Source: Helicobacter sp. 16-1353
GTDB taxonomy: Bacteria; Campylobacterota; Campylobacteria; Campylobacterales; Helicobacteraceae
DNA length: 64,000 bases
Assembly (NCBI RefSeq): GCF_003288815.1
Contig: NZ_NHYM01000002.1
Coordinates: forward strand, 62,001 to 126,000
Direction of reading: 5' to 3'
Below the pieces are notes generated by a model, which made no database searches, was not told the origin of the DNA, and worked only from the letters and a program-made list of their open reading frames with translations. Below are positions 1-9,031 of this stretch, piece by piece. The translations under genes were made by a program, and so were the position numbers. Numbering within the stretch: position 1 is the first letter of the stretch; each line of letters starts with the position of its first letter.

Positions 1-172
1 GATTATTTATAGCATCGATGTTATCCCAAGCGGCTTTATAGCTCATTCGCATAGTTTTTGCAGAGCTTGAGATAGAGCCTGTTTTGATAATACCTCTTAA
101 AAGCTCTACTCTACCTATACCAAGATAATTTTTATTGTCTTTTTTGACCCAGAATCTGCCATAAACTTCCAT
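1..172 (-). CDS. ModE-family molybdate-responsive regulator, N-terminal part (runs off window)
   Basis: The visible 57 codons start at an ATG (complement of 170-172) preceded by AAAGAG and continue past the left window edge. The peptide contains GRVELLRGIIKTGSISSSAK followed by MRMSYKAAWDNID, the winged-helix DNA-binding domain of ModE/LysR-type molybdate regulators (family pattern: RxxLLxxIxxxGSISxAAxxxGMSYxxAW). ModE normally represses molybdate uptake genes when its C-terminal domain binds molybdate; that half is outside the window. It lies 18 bases downstream of the diguanylate cyclase gene on the same strand. The family call is firm; target genes are unknown. Confidence 0.82.
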   Translation of the reverse strand, partial: MEVYGRFWVKKDNKNYLGIGRVELLRGIIKTGSISSSAKTMRMSYKAAWDNIDAINN

Positions 173-190
173 AAAATACTCTTTATAAAA

Positions 191-1672
191 TCAATCAAAA
201 AATAAATTCACCTTATGTCGTCTTTTTTCCTTATACATAAGCTCATCAGCTTGGATAATGCAACTCTCAATATCCATACCAATTTTATATTCTGTTACAC
301 CATGACTTGCTTTAATGATATATTTAAAATTACCACTATTGTTTTTATCATTAAATCGTTGTAATACATCTTTCCAATATTTATCAATATCATTAAAATC
401 TCTATTTAAAAATACAATGAGAAACTCATCTCCACCCATTCTAATGAGAATCTCGCTTCTATGTAAATCTTTCTTAATGCAATCAATGGTATTAACTATA
501 AGTTCATCACCATATTTATGTCCTAAAGTATCATTTACTTGCTTTAATCCATCTATATCAACCATACAAAAATGTATCGAATTAATAGGCTTTCTAAAAT
601 ATATAAATCTTTTAATATTATTAATATAATGTTTTATGCCTGTTTCAGAAAATTCGCTTATAAGTTTGGTTAATTTCGCATATCCACTTCGTCTATTAAA
701 TGCATCTGTCATACCATCAAGACTTTCAATCTTGCTATTTTTGATTATATTTATAATCACCACTAATAAAATAATAGATGTGCCGAAAATCCATATATAG
801 CCAATAATCCAATATGTAATATTAATCTTAAAATTTATGTATTTGAAAAAAGATGAAATACTATTTATAAAATACGGGCTGTCATTTGGATTAATCGAGA
901 TAATAGAAATAATATAATATGGATTCTGCTTTACTTTTATATCTCCAATATTATGTATTCGTTTCAAATGTGAGAATGTAAAAATGCCATTATGACTTAC
1001 AAATTGACCATCTAAATCTTTGACTATCATATCCCATTCATCTGGATATAAAAATGACAGATTCTTATAATTCATATCAATATCATTTATATAGGCTTTA
1101 TTTAGCAAATATCCATCTTTTGAAACTAAATAAATATTATTAAAATTAGATAAAAAATCAACACTTAAATAAGCTACGATATAGGAATCTATTTTATTAT
1201 TTTTCTTAATAGCATAAGTAAAAACCTTGTAGGTAGTCTCAGTTTCCCTATCGAAAGCTATAATAGTTGAAATGGCATCTTTATCAAAAACTTCTTTTAC
1301 ATTAAATTGAAATTTAAAATCATCTTTGCTTTTAAATTTATAATTACCATCTAAATCAGTTATAGCAATAAAATCATAGATTGTATTTTTAGCCAATATG
1401 GATTCTACATCTTTTGTATTTTTATTATAAAGATATTCTATCAATGTAACACAATTTACAAAATATCGTAATTGATAGATATTTGAAGAATAAGCCAGAC
1501 TTTCTACAATTTTAATCTCATTTACAATTTTTTCACGCTCATTGCCTAAGGTTTTATTTAGTAATTGCATTCTATTTATTGCAAATAAAGTAATGTAGAA
1601 TGCAGTAAATAATACTACAATCGCAAGATATATATAAAAATATTGCTTCTTAACTATAAATTTCAATATCAT
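191..1672 (-). CDS. Membrane diguanylate cyclase with periplasmic sensor domain (GGDEF)
   Basis: The 493-residue protein has a transmembrane helix at about 10-32, a periplasmic region at about 33-283 of CACHE-like length, a second helix at about 284-310, and a C-terminal GGDEF domain. The active-site motif is intact (RMGGDEFLIVF, residues 411-421) and the upstream metal/GTP segment VDIDGLKQVNDTLGHKYGD is present, so it should make cyclic di-GMP. The inhibitory I-site RxxD is replaced by HRSE just before the GGDEF motif, so product inhibition through that site is not expected. Its start overlaps the end of the EAL gene by four bases (ATGA), implying translational coupling. The signal sensed is unknown. 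Confidence 0.9.
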   Translation of the reverse strand: MILKFIVKKQYFYIYLAIVVLFTAFYITLFAINRMQLLNKTLGNEREKIVNEIKIVESLAYSSNIYQLRYFVNCVTLIEYLYNKNTKDVESILAKNTIYDFIAITDLDGNYKFKSKDDFKFQFNVKEVFDKDAISTIIAFDRETETTYKVFTYAIKKNNKIDSYIVAYLSVDFLSNFNNIYLVSKDGYLLNKAYINDIDMNYKNLSFLYPDEWDMIVKDLDGQFVSHNGIFTFSHLKRIHNIGDIKVKQNPYYIISIISINPNDSPYFINSISSFFKYINFKINITYWIIGYIWIFGTSIILLVVIINIIKNSKIESLDGMTDAFNRRSGYAKLTKLISEFSETGIKHYINNIKRFIYFRKPINSIHFCMVDIDGLKQVNDTLGHKYGDELIVNTIDCIKKDLHRSEILIRMGGDEFLIVFLNRDFNDIDKYWKDVLQRFNDKNNSGNFKYIIKASHGVTEYKIGMDIESCIIQADELMYKEKRRHKVNLFFD

Positions 1673-2916
1673 ACCTTATTGAGCAAATTAGATGAAGCCT
1701 GTCCTATGTGGTATCCTTGCGAATACTCTATTCCAAGCTTTCTTACTAACTTTTGTATAGATTTCGAATGGACAAATTCTGCGATACATTTAACATCAAT
1801 AGTTTTTGCTAGAGTTGCTATTGATTTAACGATTTTATAACTTATTGGGTCTGTATCTATATTTTTTACAAATCGTCCATCAATCTTGATATAATCAATT
1901 TGCATTTTAATTAATCGCCCAAAATTGGAATTAGCATAGCCAAAATCATCAATAGCAATCTTAAATCCCATATTTTTTAATATCAAAATATTATTTACAA
2001 CTAAATCATCATCACCAAACTCAATATCCTCTAAAAGCTCAATGATAATCCTAGAGGGATTAATACTATACTTCATACAACGATTACTTAAATAATCTAT
2101 CATTTGCGTATCACGAATATCTTCTTCGGTGATATTGATAGAAAACTCATAATCATTATTTTTAAAAACCTTAAAACTATTATTTATCACAGAATAAGTA
2201 ATGCTACGCATAAAGCCCATTTGTCTTGCTATATTAAAAAAATCATATGGATATAAAACCTTATCATCATCAATTAGCCTTGATAAACATTCATATTTTG
2301 TGATTTTATTTAATTTATTATTATAGATTGGTTGATAAAAAGGCACTATTCGTCCATCATAAATGGCATTTTTAACTAAAATATTTAGTCTAATCTCTTC
2401 TTTTTGCTGTTGTTCGAATGTCTTATCATCAATATCTAAAAAATAAACCTTTGATAAAAACTTTTTTGCGTATTTTAAAGCACTAAAGGCTTTTGGAATG
2501 ACAAAATCAACATTTCCTTTCGTTATCCCTATGCAAGGCGTTATATCAAATCCACTTAAATTATTATAAAATTTTCGCTCAACGATGAATGTTCGTAAAA
2601 TATGTGCAAACTCAATAACTTTATCTATCTTAATATCTTCAAACATAATAGAATATGTATCTCTTGATATTTGAAAAAACCTTGCATTTGGCGGAAGTAT
2701 GCCATTTATAACAGCGAGTATTTCCTCTCCTGTCTTACAAGCTATATTTGGAGCATAAATAGAAAACCACCTATCTAAATCTTCTAACTCAAATAATAAT
2801 GCGATTATCTCTATATCTTTAGAAGTGTTATTCAAATAGTGCAATAATGCCTGTCTATCAAATAAATAATCAAAAAAATCAATTTCTTTGACATTTTGCT
2901 TGTCTAAAGAAATCAT
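1669..2916 (-). CDS. EAL-domain cyclic di-GMP phosphodiesterase
   Basis: A soluble 415-residue protein. Residues about 1-170 look like a degenerate GGDEF-type domain without the GG(D/E)EF motif; residues about 180-415 are an EAL domain. The EAL signature reads ECL (209-211). The other catalytic landmarks are present: INITEED (261-267), IELLED (292-297), DDFG (323-326), KIDG (344-347), AEF (379-381) and SQGYHIG (399-405). It therefore probably hydrolyses cyclic di-GMP to pGpG. It is the upstream partner of the GGDEF membrane protein in a four-base overlapping pair, so synthesis and breakdown are encoded together but on separate polypeptides. Confidence 0.88.
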   Translation of the reverse strand: MISLDKQNVKEIDFFDYLFDRQALLHYLNNTSKDIEIIALLFELEDLDRWFSIYAPNIACKTGEEILAVINGILPPNARFFQISRDTYSIMFEDIKIDKVIEFAHILRTFIVERKFYNNLSGFDITPCIGITKGNVDFVIPKAFSALKYAKKFLSKVYFLDIDDKTFEQQQKEEIRLNILVKNAIYDGRIVPFYQPIYNNKLNKITKYECLSRLIDDDKVLYPYDFFNIARQMGFMRSITYSVINNSFKVFKNNDYEFSINITEEDIRDTQMIDYLSNRCMKYSINPSRIIIELLEDIEFGDDDLVVNNILILKNMGFKIAIDDFGYANSNFGRLIKMQIDYIKIDGRFVKNIDTDPISYKIVKSIATLAKTIDVKCIAEFVHSKSIQKLVRKLGIEYSQGYHIGQASSNLLNKV

Positions 2917-2928
2917 AATTTCCCCTCT

Positions 2929-3249
2929 CTATTCTAACACTTTATTCAAAGTGCTATTTTGTATATCTTGCAATTTATTAAGCAAGTCATCGTTCGATGG
3001 ATTAGAATTATTCTCATAATTATAGCCATTAAATTCTTTTTTATTGATATTTGAATCAAGATTTTTTGGTATCACGCCTGAGGGCATTTTAACAAATACA
3101 TCCTCATAATTTTTTCCATTTTTTCTATATCTTATATAAATATCACCATTTGTATTATTATAAATATATGTATCTTCTCCATCGCTAAACATAACCCAAG
3201 CACCAAATAAATGGCATATAATCAAACAAAAGCAAAGCAAAATCTTCAT
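2929..3249 (-). CDS. Small secreted hypothetical protein
   Basis: A 106-residue protein with a clear signal peptide (MKILLCFCLIICHLFGAW) and a short polar mature part rich in Asn, Asp, Tyr and Lys. The segment DTYIYNNTNGDIYIRYRK looks beta-rich. I recognise no family. The start codon abuts the hisG stop with no gap and the EAL gene begins 13 bases after its stop, so it is co-transcribed with both. Function unknown; export to the periplasm or surface is the only supportable inference. Confidence 0.6.
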   Translation of the reverse strand: MKILLCFCLIICHLFGAWVMFSDGEDTYIYNNTNGDIYIRYRKNGKNYEDVFVKMPSGVIPKNLDSNINKKEFNGYNYENNSNPSNDDLLNKLQDIQNSTLNKVLE

Positions 3250-3867
3250 TTATTTTTCTTTTACTAGATGTTCTATTTTATTATAGAGATTTAAAATATC
3301 GACTTTTTTAGCATAGAAGCTATTATTATTGGCGATTAGATATGCGCTAGATTCCAAGATAATCTCATCAATTTTTAGATTATTTTCTTTCATAGTATTT
3401 CCTGTTTCAACAATATCTACAATCGCATCGGCTAGATTAACTAGTGGAGCTAACTCAATCGAGCCATAAAGCTTGATAATATCGGTAGCTACGGCTCTTT
3501 TTGAAAAAAAGTCTCTAGTGATATTTGGCATTTTTGTTGCTATTTTTATCTGTGGCTTATTATAATCTAATGTCTCATCTACTTTTGAGCCAAGCACTAC
3601 TTTGCATTTTCCTATTTTTAAATCCAATAATCTTACAATATCAATCTTAGTTTCTTCTAAAACATCAAGTCCCACTACACCTAAATCAGCCGCTTGATAA
3701 GCGACATAAATAGGAACATCTTGATTTCTAACAAGTAGGAATCTAAAATTATCTTTTTGTAGGATTAATTGTCTATTGACAAATGCAAAATCGCTACCAA
3801 AAATATTTGTAAAAAGACCTAAAACTTCATCGGCAATTCTACCTTTTGGTAGGGCTACTGTAATCAT
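3250..3867 (-). CDS. hisG: ATP phosphoribosyltransferase, short form (HisG-S)
   Basis: Catalyses the first committed step of histidine synthesis, joining ATP and PRPP. The 205-residue length and the start MITVALPKGRIADEV fit the short form, which lacks the C-terminal regulatory domain. The PRPP-binding region IVDIVETGNTMKENNL is clear near residues 148-163. Short-form HisG normally works with a HisZ regulatory subunit; none is visible in this window. It sits directly after coaX (one after the other without a gap) and before the small secreted protein. Histidine biosynthesis is lacking in H. pylori, so this separates the organism from that species. Confidence 0.93.
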   Translation of the reverse strand: MITVALPKGRIADEVLGLFTNIFGSDFAFVNRQLILQKDNFRFLLVRNQDVPIYVAYQAADLGVVGLDVLEETKIDIVRLLDLKIGKCKVVLGSKVDETLDYNKPQIKIATKMPNITRDFFSKRAVATDIIKLYGSIELAPLVNLADAIVDIVETGNTMKENNLKIDEIILESSAYLIANNNSFYAKKVDILNLYNKIEHLVKEK

Positions 3868-4500
3868 TTATCTAACCTTTAAAATATGATTTTCATTAAC
3901 TATTTTTGTCATACCTTTAAAAATAAGCGTATTATCATAAATAGAATTATGAAAGAATCTCGACAAAAATTTTCCATCTCCGCCAGTAAAATAAATATAA
4001 TTATCTTTCGAAACATCTTGTATTGTTAGAATTATACTCTTTAAACAACCATAACTCACGGCATCTTTTGTATTTTGTGGTAATGAGTTTAATGATACAT
4101 CAAGATTAAATTCCATTTTAAGCGTTTCGATATTAGCAAATAATCTTCTATAACTCTCGATTCCGGGCAGTATGTAACCACCGAGATGGATTCCCTCTTG
4201 CATAATATCTATTGTAATTGCACTCCCAGAATCAACTATCACGCCATTTCTTATGGATAAACAAGCAACTTTTCTATCGATTCCCAAACCTTGATAAATC
4301 GTATCAAGTTTAACAAACTTTTCAATATTCAAACAATTGCTATGTGATTCTAATAATTTTTTTTCGTTTCTAGCATTTACGCTTATATAATATATAGTAA
4401 AATCTTTATTTTTCTTAGTCAAGCCATTAGATTCTTCACGCCAGATTCTACCTTTGTAAAAAAAATGAAAATAACTATTTCCTATATCACATAAAAGCAT
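3868..4500 (-). CDS. coaX: Type III pantothenate kinase
   Basis: Phosphorylates pantothenate, the first step of coenzyme A synthesis. The 210-residue protein shows the ASKHA-fold landmarks of CoaX: an N-terminal phosphate-1 loop (LLCDIGNS), a central catalytic DSGSAITID segment, and LGGYILPGIESY, the pantothenate site. Short CoaX proteins of about this length are typical of Helicobacter. It lies between the BamB-like lipoprotein and hisG, with only three bases to the upstream gene. This matches the neighbourhood of HP0862 in H. pylori as I recall it. Confidence 0.92.
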   Translation of the reverse strand: MLLCDIGNSYFHFFYKGRIWREESNGLTKKNKDFTIYYISVNARNEKKLLESHSNCLNIEKFVKLDTIYQGLGIDRKVACLSIRNGVIVDSGSAITIDIMQEGIHLGGYILPGIESYRRLFANIETLKMEFNLDVSLNSLPQNTKDAVSYGCLKSIILTIQDVSKDNYIYFTGGDGKFLSRFFHNSIYDNTLIFKGMTKIVNENHILKVR

Positions 4501-4503
4501 TTT

Positions 4504-5508
4504 TCACTTCGGGAATCTAATAATTTTATTATCATAATAGATTACATCATCTGTATAAAAACTATCTTTATATTCATCAATATCTATTTTATAAATAGAA
4601 TCTATAAAGTTATTCTTATCAATTTTAATCATATATCCTTGGGATTCTAGTGTGTAGATATTATCTTTTACTATGATTGAATTAAGCGTCGCAAATGGAA
4701 ATTTCTTTTTATTAAGCTCGTTTAAAAGCAAATCAAGCTCTATTACTTCACCCTCAAGACTTAATACATAGATTTTATTATTTGTATATAAAACATCACT
4801 AATATTTACATCATAAGAAAAATCTTCGCCTGATATTAGAGTCATTAATTTATTATTTGTAGCAACAATGAGATTCTCACCCTCTAATGCCAAATAAATC
4901 ACATTATTAAAAAAGATTCCACTCCCTAAAGCAATAGTTCTAATAATCTTAAAATTATCCAAACTAACTAAAATAATCTTACCATCAAAAGTTGGAAATA
5001 TAATCGTAGTATCTAAAAATAAGGGCGAAGCAGCTTTGGAATTTATCGCATATGAAGCGGGACTTTTGTGTGAAAATAGCAATTCATTTACATTAATATC
5101 CCAAATAATAGAAGTATTATCAGCTAAAACAACAGCTAGGATATTATCTCTTAAGGACGCAGAAATAGGCATATAATCAAATGGAAAAGATTTTAATTCC
5201 TTACCATCTTTATTTAAAATAAAAAGTGTATTATCATCATAATTTGCCACAAGCAATAAATCACCACTAGTATTTAAAAAAGAAAAATTATCTTTGAGTT
5301 TTATTTGATAGATTCCATCTTTTGTGATAAGTGTGCCATTTTTCAATACTGCACCATTTTTATTTGATTGATAAATATCGGAATCTAATTTACCATCAAC
5401 TTTTATCTCTCCTAAGATACTATTTTTATCTGGCGTAAAATACTTCTTTTCACTACAACCTACAAAGATAATAAATATAAAAATGCTAAATGTAAAGATT
5501 CTATTCAT
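4504..5508 (-). CDS. BamB-like beta-propeller lipoprotein
   Basis: The 334-residue protein has a lipoprotein signal (hydrophobic run ending IFVGCSEKK, lipobox cysteine near residue 18). The mature part is a series of short beta-rich repeats (for example KDGIYQIKL, NTSGDLLLVANYDDNTLFIL, SLDNFKIIRTI) as in PQQ/WD-type propellers. BamB lipoproteins of this fold assist outer membrane beta-barrel assembly. Directly upstream, four bases away, is a YfgM-like protein; yfgM-bamB is also the gene order in E. coli. The H. pylori gene at this position (HP0863) has, as I recall, been described as a plasminogen-binding protein. The propeller call is good; BamB function is inference. Confidence 0.65.
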   Translation of the reverse strand: MNRIFTFSIFIFIIFVGCSEKKYFTPDKNSILGEIKVDGKLDSDIYQSNKNGAVLKNGTLITKDGIYQIKLKDNFSFLNTSGDLLLVANYDDNTLFILNKDGKELKSFPFDYMPISASLRDNILAVVLADNTSIIWDINVNELLFSHKSPASYAINSKAASPLFLDTTIIFPTFDGKIILVSLDNFKIIRTIALGSGIFFNNVIYLALEGENLIVATNNKLMTLISGEDFSYDVNISDVLYTNNKIYVLSLEGEVIELDLLLNELNKKKFPFATLNSIIVKDNIYTLESQGYMIKIDKNNFIDSIYKIDIDEYKDSFYTDDVIYYDNKIIRFPK

Positions 5509-5512
5509 AATA

Positions 5513-6106
5513 TTATCTTTTTGTAATCATATAATGCTTTAAAAGCTGTTTTAGCTCATTTAACTGCGAATCTTGTGGAATCTTATCAAGTATAATTTGT
5601 GCTTCACTAATCTTATTTTCATCGATAAGTTCATAAGCTTGTTGTAATTTCGATAAATCCCCAAGAGCATATTTATCGACTTGCTCCAATTGCGATATAT
5701 TTCTATCGAAACTACCCAAATGATAAAGTGCAATTGAAGATATTAAGCTATTTTTATCTTTACTTAATGATTCTAGTTCGCTTAGATTTCCATTTTTTAG
5801 TGCTTGTTGTAAAATAAACATACTATATAAAGTTGGATTGCCTTTTTGAAGCTGTTCTTTTAGAGCAGTATCATTTGGATTCTCAAGCAAAGAACTATAA
5901 ACATTGCTATATTTTTTGGCATTATATTCATTATAATATGAGTGGATTCCATAAGCACAAATCCCAAATAAGATTAGGATTCCAAGTCCCCAAATTATGT
6001 GTTTATATCGCTTATATAAGATTTCTAGCTTAAAAGCACTTTCTAATATCTTTTCATCATTACTAAATTCATTTTTAATATAATTTAAGTTATTTTTGAT
6101 ACTCAA
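5513..6106 (-). CDS. YfgM-like membrane-anchored TPR protein
   Basis: A 197-residue protein with a cytoplasmic N-terminus (about 1-35), one transmembrane helix (HIIWGLGILILFGICAYGI, about 36-54) and a periplasmic helical-repeat region. This is the layout of YfgM/TPR_21 proteins, which act with periplasmic chaperones near the Sec translocon. The C-terminal part (LGDLSKLQQAYELIDENKIS, then AQIILDKIPQ) resembles the end of that family. It precedes the BamB-like lipoprotein by four bases. The family assignment rests on architecture and context more than on residue identity. Confidence 0.6.
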   Translation of the reverse strand: MSIKNNLNYIKNEFSNDEKILESAFKLEILYKRYKHIIWGLGILILFGICAYGIHSYYNEYNAKKYSNVYSSLLENPNDTALKEQLQKGNPTLYSMFILQQALKNGNLSELESLSKDKNSLISSIALYHLGSFDRNISQLEQVDKYALGDLSKLQQAYELIDENKISEAQIILDKIPQDSQLNELKQLLKHYMITKR

Positions 6107-6188
6107 TATTTAATCCTTGTTTTAGATTCTATAGTTTGACATTCTAATTAATATCACCTTAAGATTTTAAATTAATCCCTAACGCTTT

Positions 6189-6620
6189 TTAGATTCCTGT
6201 GCTACCAAAACCGCTATTTCCACGCTCTGTAGTATCTAAACTATCGCTTAAGATTAAATTTGCTTGAAAAACTTGTGAGAGAATAGCTTGGGCAATTCTA
6301 TCACCTTTTTTGATATTAAATATATTTTTTGAAAAATTAAATAATATTACCATCACTTCGCCTCTGTAATCGCTATCAATCGTGCCGGGCGTATTTAAAA
6401 CACTAATTCCATTTTTAAAAGCCAAACCACTTCTTGGTCGCACTTGAATCTCATATCCAGATGGAATCTCAAATGATAATCCTGTTTTAACCGCTATAAA
6501 TTCACTAGGCAAAATATCCAAATCCTCCACACTATGCAAGTCAAATCCACTAGCTCCGCTACTTTGATATTTTGGTAAAATAGCATCATTATTTAACTTT
6601 TTAATCTTAAGATTAATCAA
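6189..6620 (-). CDS. dut: dUTP diphosphatase
   Basis: Hydrolyses dUTP to dUMP, keeping uracil out of DNA and feeding dTMP synthesis. The 143-residue protein has the five trimeric-dUTPase motifs: SGASGFDLHS near the N-terminus, RPRSGLAFKNG, LNTPGTIDSDYRGE with the catalytic Asp, GDRIAQAIL, and the C-terminal RGNSGFGSTG lid. The start overlaps the greA stop by four bases, so the pair is translationally coupled. A gap of about 80 bases separates it from the YfgM-like gene downstream. Confidence 0.97.
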   Translation of the reverse strand: MINLKIKKLNNDAILPKYQSSGASGFDLHSVEDLDILPSEFIAVKTGLSFEIPSGYEIQVRPRSGLAFKNGISVLNTPGTIDSDYRGEVMVILFNFSKNIFNIKKGDRIAQAILSQVFQANLILSDSLDTTERGNSGFGSTGI

Positions 6621-7102
6621 AATACAATCTCCTCATAACTTATATCTAAAATCTCAAATTCACTCTCACCTTTTGGTAGCTTTATAGAGACTTCGTCCCC
6701 TATTTTCTTACCTATGATGGATTTTGCAATTGGGGAATGAAATGAGATATATCCTCTCTCAGGATTACTTTCATAAGAGCCGACAATAGTATATTTCACC
6801 TTAATGTCATTCTCAAGATTTAATAGGCTAATCGTGCTACCAAAACTAACGCTATTATGGGCATAAGTCGCTGGATTGATTATTTGTATATTTGCTAAGA
6901 TAGAGCTTAATTCTGCTATTCTAGATTCTATAAAAGATTGCTTTTCTCTTGCTGCGTGATATTCCGCATTTTCTTTTAAATCGCCGTGAGAGCGAGCAAT
7001 ATCAATTTCCTTAACGATATGCGGACGCTCGACTTCTTTTAGATTTTTTAATTCCTCACATAGCTTTTTATAGCCATATTCAGTCATTGGTTCTTTTTGC
7101 AT
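6617..7102 (-). CDS. greA: Transcription elongation factor GreA
   Basis: Rescues backtracked RNA polymerase by stimulating transcript cleavage in the secondary channel. The 161-residue protein has the family length and an N-terminal coiled coil with the acidic tip motif ARSHGDLKENAEYHAAREKQ, followed by the C-terminal FKBP-like domain (SIIGKKIGDEVSIKLPKGE). A second ATG at residue 6 (MTEYGYKKL) matches the usual GreA start as well, so the first five residues are uncertain. It lies 18 bases after the Sel1-repeat gene and overlaps dut. Confidence 0.96.
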   Translation of the reverse strand: MQKEPMTEYGYKKLCEELKNLKEVERPHIVKEIDIARSHGDLKENAEYHAAREKQSFIESRIAELSSILANIQIINPATYAHNSVSFGSTISLLNLENDIKVKYTIVGSYESNPERGYISFHSPIAKSIIGKKIGDEVSIKLPKGESEFEILDISYEEIVF

Positions 7103-7120
7103 AAAACTACCTTATAAATT

Positions 7121-7855
7121 TTAATTAGGAAAAATTTTCTTTAGATTATCACAACTTGGTTGATAGCCACTTTTACAAGCATTTTCAAATAAAGATTTAG
7201 CGAGATTAAGATTCCTTGGAATGCCATTTTTACCATTATTGTAAATCACTGCTAGATTATTACAACCCTCCAATTTACCTTTATCGCAAGTCTTTTTAAA
7301 TAAATACAATGATTTCATTACATCTTTTGGCATTAATTCACCATTTCCACGATAATATTTAACTCCCAAATCATAGCAAGAATCCATATTTCCAAAATTA
7401 CAAGCCTTGTTTGCATAACCTAAATATAAATAAATAGATTCAGCAACACCTAAGCCCTTATCATAGATATTAGCAAGCAAAGCACAGGCATCTGCATTCT
7501 CATCTTCGCAAGGTTTTATTAAGATATTTATTGCTTTTATAGGGTCTTTTGCTACGCTTGAACCCTCTAAATAGAGATTTGCCAATGCTACGCAATCCTT
7601 AATAACACCACTAGAACAAGAGTTATTTAAGATTCCCGCAGGGCTTGAGGGACTTGAAGTAATATTGAAAGATGTCGCATTGGAATCTGTATTTTTCATA
7701 GCTTGATTTTCAACAATGGGGACATCTATTGTTTCGTCAAATGTTTCTTCATTAGAAGAATGAAACCCAAGGAATCCCATAATAGTATCTTTATACAAAT
7801 AACCGCCCACACACAATGCTACTACGACAATTACAGCTAAAATCTTAGTTCTCAT
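7121..7855 (-). CDS. Membrane-anchored Sel1-like repeat, cysteine-rich protein
   Basis: A 244-residue protein with an N-terminal hydrophobic segment (ILAVIVVVALCVGGYLY), a low-complexity Ser/Thr/Asn linker to about residue 75, then about four Sel1-like repeats with paired cysteines (for example CVALANLYLEGSSVAKDPIK, CALLANIYDKGLGV, CYDLGVKYYRGNG, CNNLAVIYNNGKNG). The cysteine spacing resembles the Helicobacter cysteine-rich (Hcp) family, whose members are exported and disulfide-bonded. It stands between lpxB and greA, a place without an equivalent in H. pylori as I recall it. Role unknown; protein-protein binding is likely. Confidence 0.75.
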   Translation of the reverse strand: MRTKILAVIVVVALCVGGYLYKDTIMGFLGFHSSNEETFDETIDVPIVENQAMKNTDSNATSFNITSSPSSPAGILNNSCSSGVIKDCVALANLYLEGSSVAKDPIKAINILIKPCEDENADACALLANIYDKGLGVAESIYLYLGYANKACNFGNMDSCYDLGVKYYRGNGELMPKDVMKSLYLFKKTCDKGKLEGCNNLAVIYNNGKNGIPRNLNLAKSLFENACKSGYQPSCDNLKKIFPN

Positions 7856-7912
7856 AACATCACCTCTATCAAAAATAAATTAATCAAATTTTACCATAAT
7901 CTATAAAACTAT

Positions 7913-9031
7913 TTAATTTTTATCAAGTAGCCAACAAGCTACATTTTTCGCACTGCCATATTGTAAATATTTGCGTATTTCTAGGCTTTTGGAGATAAAA
8001 TCATCATCTTTTGATTTATTATAGGCATCAAGAAGATTTTTTGCAGTTAGTTTATCTTGCAAGATTTCATAATGAAAAAGTGAATCTGGGTGAATCTTAC
8101 GATATAAAATATTTGCCAATCCAACATACTCAATATTTAAAAAATTTTTTACAACTAAAGCATCGAATTTCTTTGCTTTATATCCTAGCACAAATGGAGT
8201 TCCTATTATGGCACATTCTAGCGTCGCTGTGCCACTACAGATAAAGGCGAATTTGCTCTCATATAAGCTTAATTGTGCATCAAAAACAATATTAAAATCA
8301 CTTATATCATTGTAAATCTCATCTATTTTTCTATGCTTAAAATGCTTAGGAACGACTAAATTAAACACTAAATTAGAATCCTCTTTTTTTAGGATATTTT
8401 TTAACTCTCTAAAAATAGGAAAGATTCTATTTATCTCACCAATCCTACTACCCGGCATAAAGGTAATGAGATTCTTAGTATTGGATTCTAGAATCCTAGA
8501 ATCTTTAGATTCTGCATTAGATTCCACACTAGAATCTCCCCTAAAATGCGTTATTTCATCAAGCAATGGATGTCCTATAAAAACAGCTTTTGCTTGATAA
8601 TAAGAAATCTCAAAAGGCAGAGTCGCTGCTAATTTATCAAAATATTTTTCAATAGTTTTTGCACGCCACGGCTTCCAAGCCCAAATCTGTGGCAAAATAT
8701 AATACATTATAACCTTATTTGGATTAGCTTTTTTTATTTTCTTAGCCAAAGGAATGTGAAAAGATGAGCTATCAAGTAGCAGTATTTTATCGCACTCTAG
8801 GGCTAATTTAGACATTTCATTAGAAGCATTTAAGAAAAATGTTATTTTTTTAAAAACATCAACAAAGCCCATAATGGAAAATTGCTCTAATTCATATAGT
8901 GGAATCCCATATTCTATATCTTTCGAAAAAACCCCATATAAATCAAAATCTATGTGTTTTTTTAGCTCTTTTAATAAATATTGTAAATGTATATTAGAAG
9001 ATGGCTCTAGGGCACTTACAAAAAGTTTCAT
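7913..9031 (-). CDS. lpxB: Lipid-A-disaccharide synthase with a GAATC-derived insert
   Basis: Condenses UDP-2,3-diacylglucosamine with lipid X to form the lipid A disaccharide at the inner membrane. The 372-residue protein carries family landmarks: FVSALEPSSNIHLQYLLKEL at the start, MGFVDVFKKI, YILPQIWAWKPWR, FIGHPLLDEI and FMPGSRIGEI. Between the last two (residues about 164-188) is a Ser/Glu/Asn-rich insert (GDSSVESNAESKDSRI) encoded by repeated GAATC/GATTC units. It falls at the junction of the two GT-B halves, where a surface loop may tolerate it. Its start overlaps the upstream coiled-coil gene by four bases. Confidence 0.94.
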   Translation of the reverse strand: MKLFVSALEPSSNIHLQYLLKELKKHIDFDLYGVFSKDIEYGIPLYELEQFSIMGFVDVFKKITFFLNASNEMSKLALECDKILLLDSSSFHIPLAKKIKKANPNKVIMYYILPQIWAWKPWRAKTIEKYFDKLAATLPFEISYYQAKAVFIGHPLLDEITHFRGDSSVESNAESKDSRILESNTKNLITFMPGSRIGEINRIFPIFRELKNILKKEDSNLVFNLVVPKHFKHRKIDEIYNDISDFNIVFDAQLSLYESKFAFICSGTATLECAIIGTPFVLGYKAKKFDALVVKNFLNIEYVGLANILYRKIHPDSLFHYEILQDKLTAKNLLDAYNKSKDDDFISKSLEIRKYLQYGSAKNVACWLLDKN

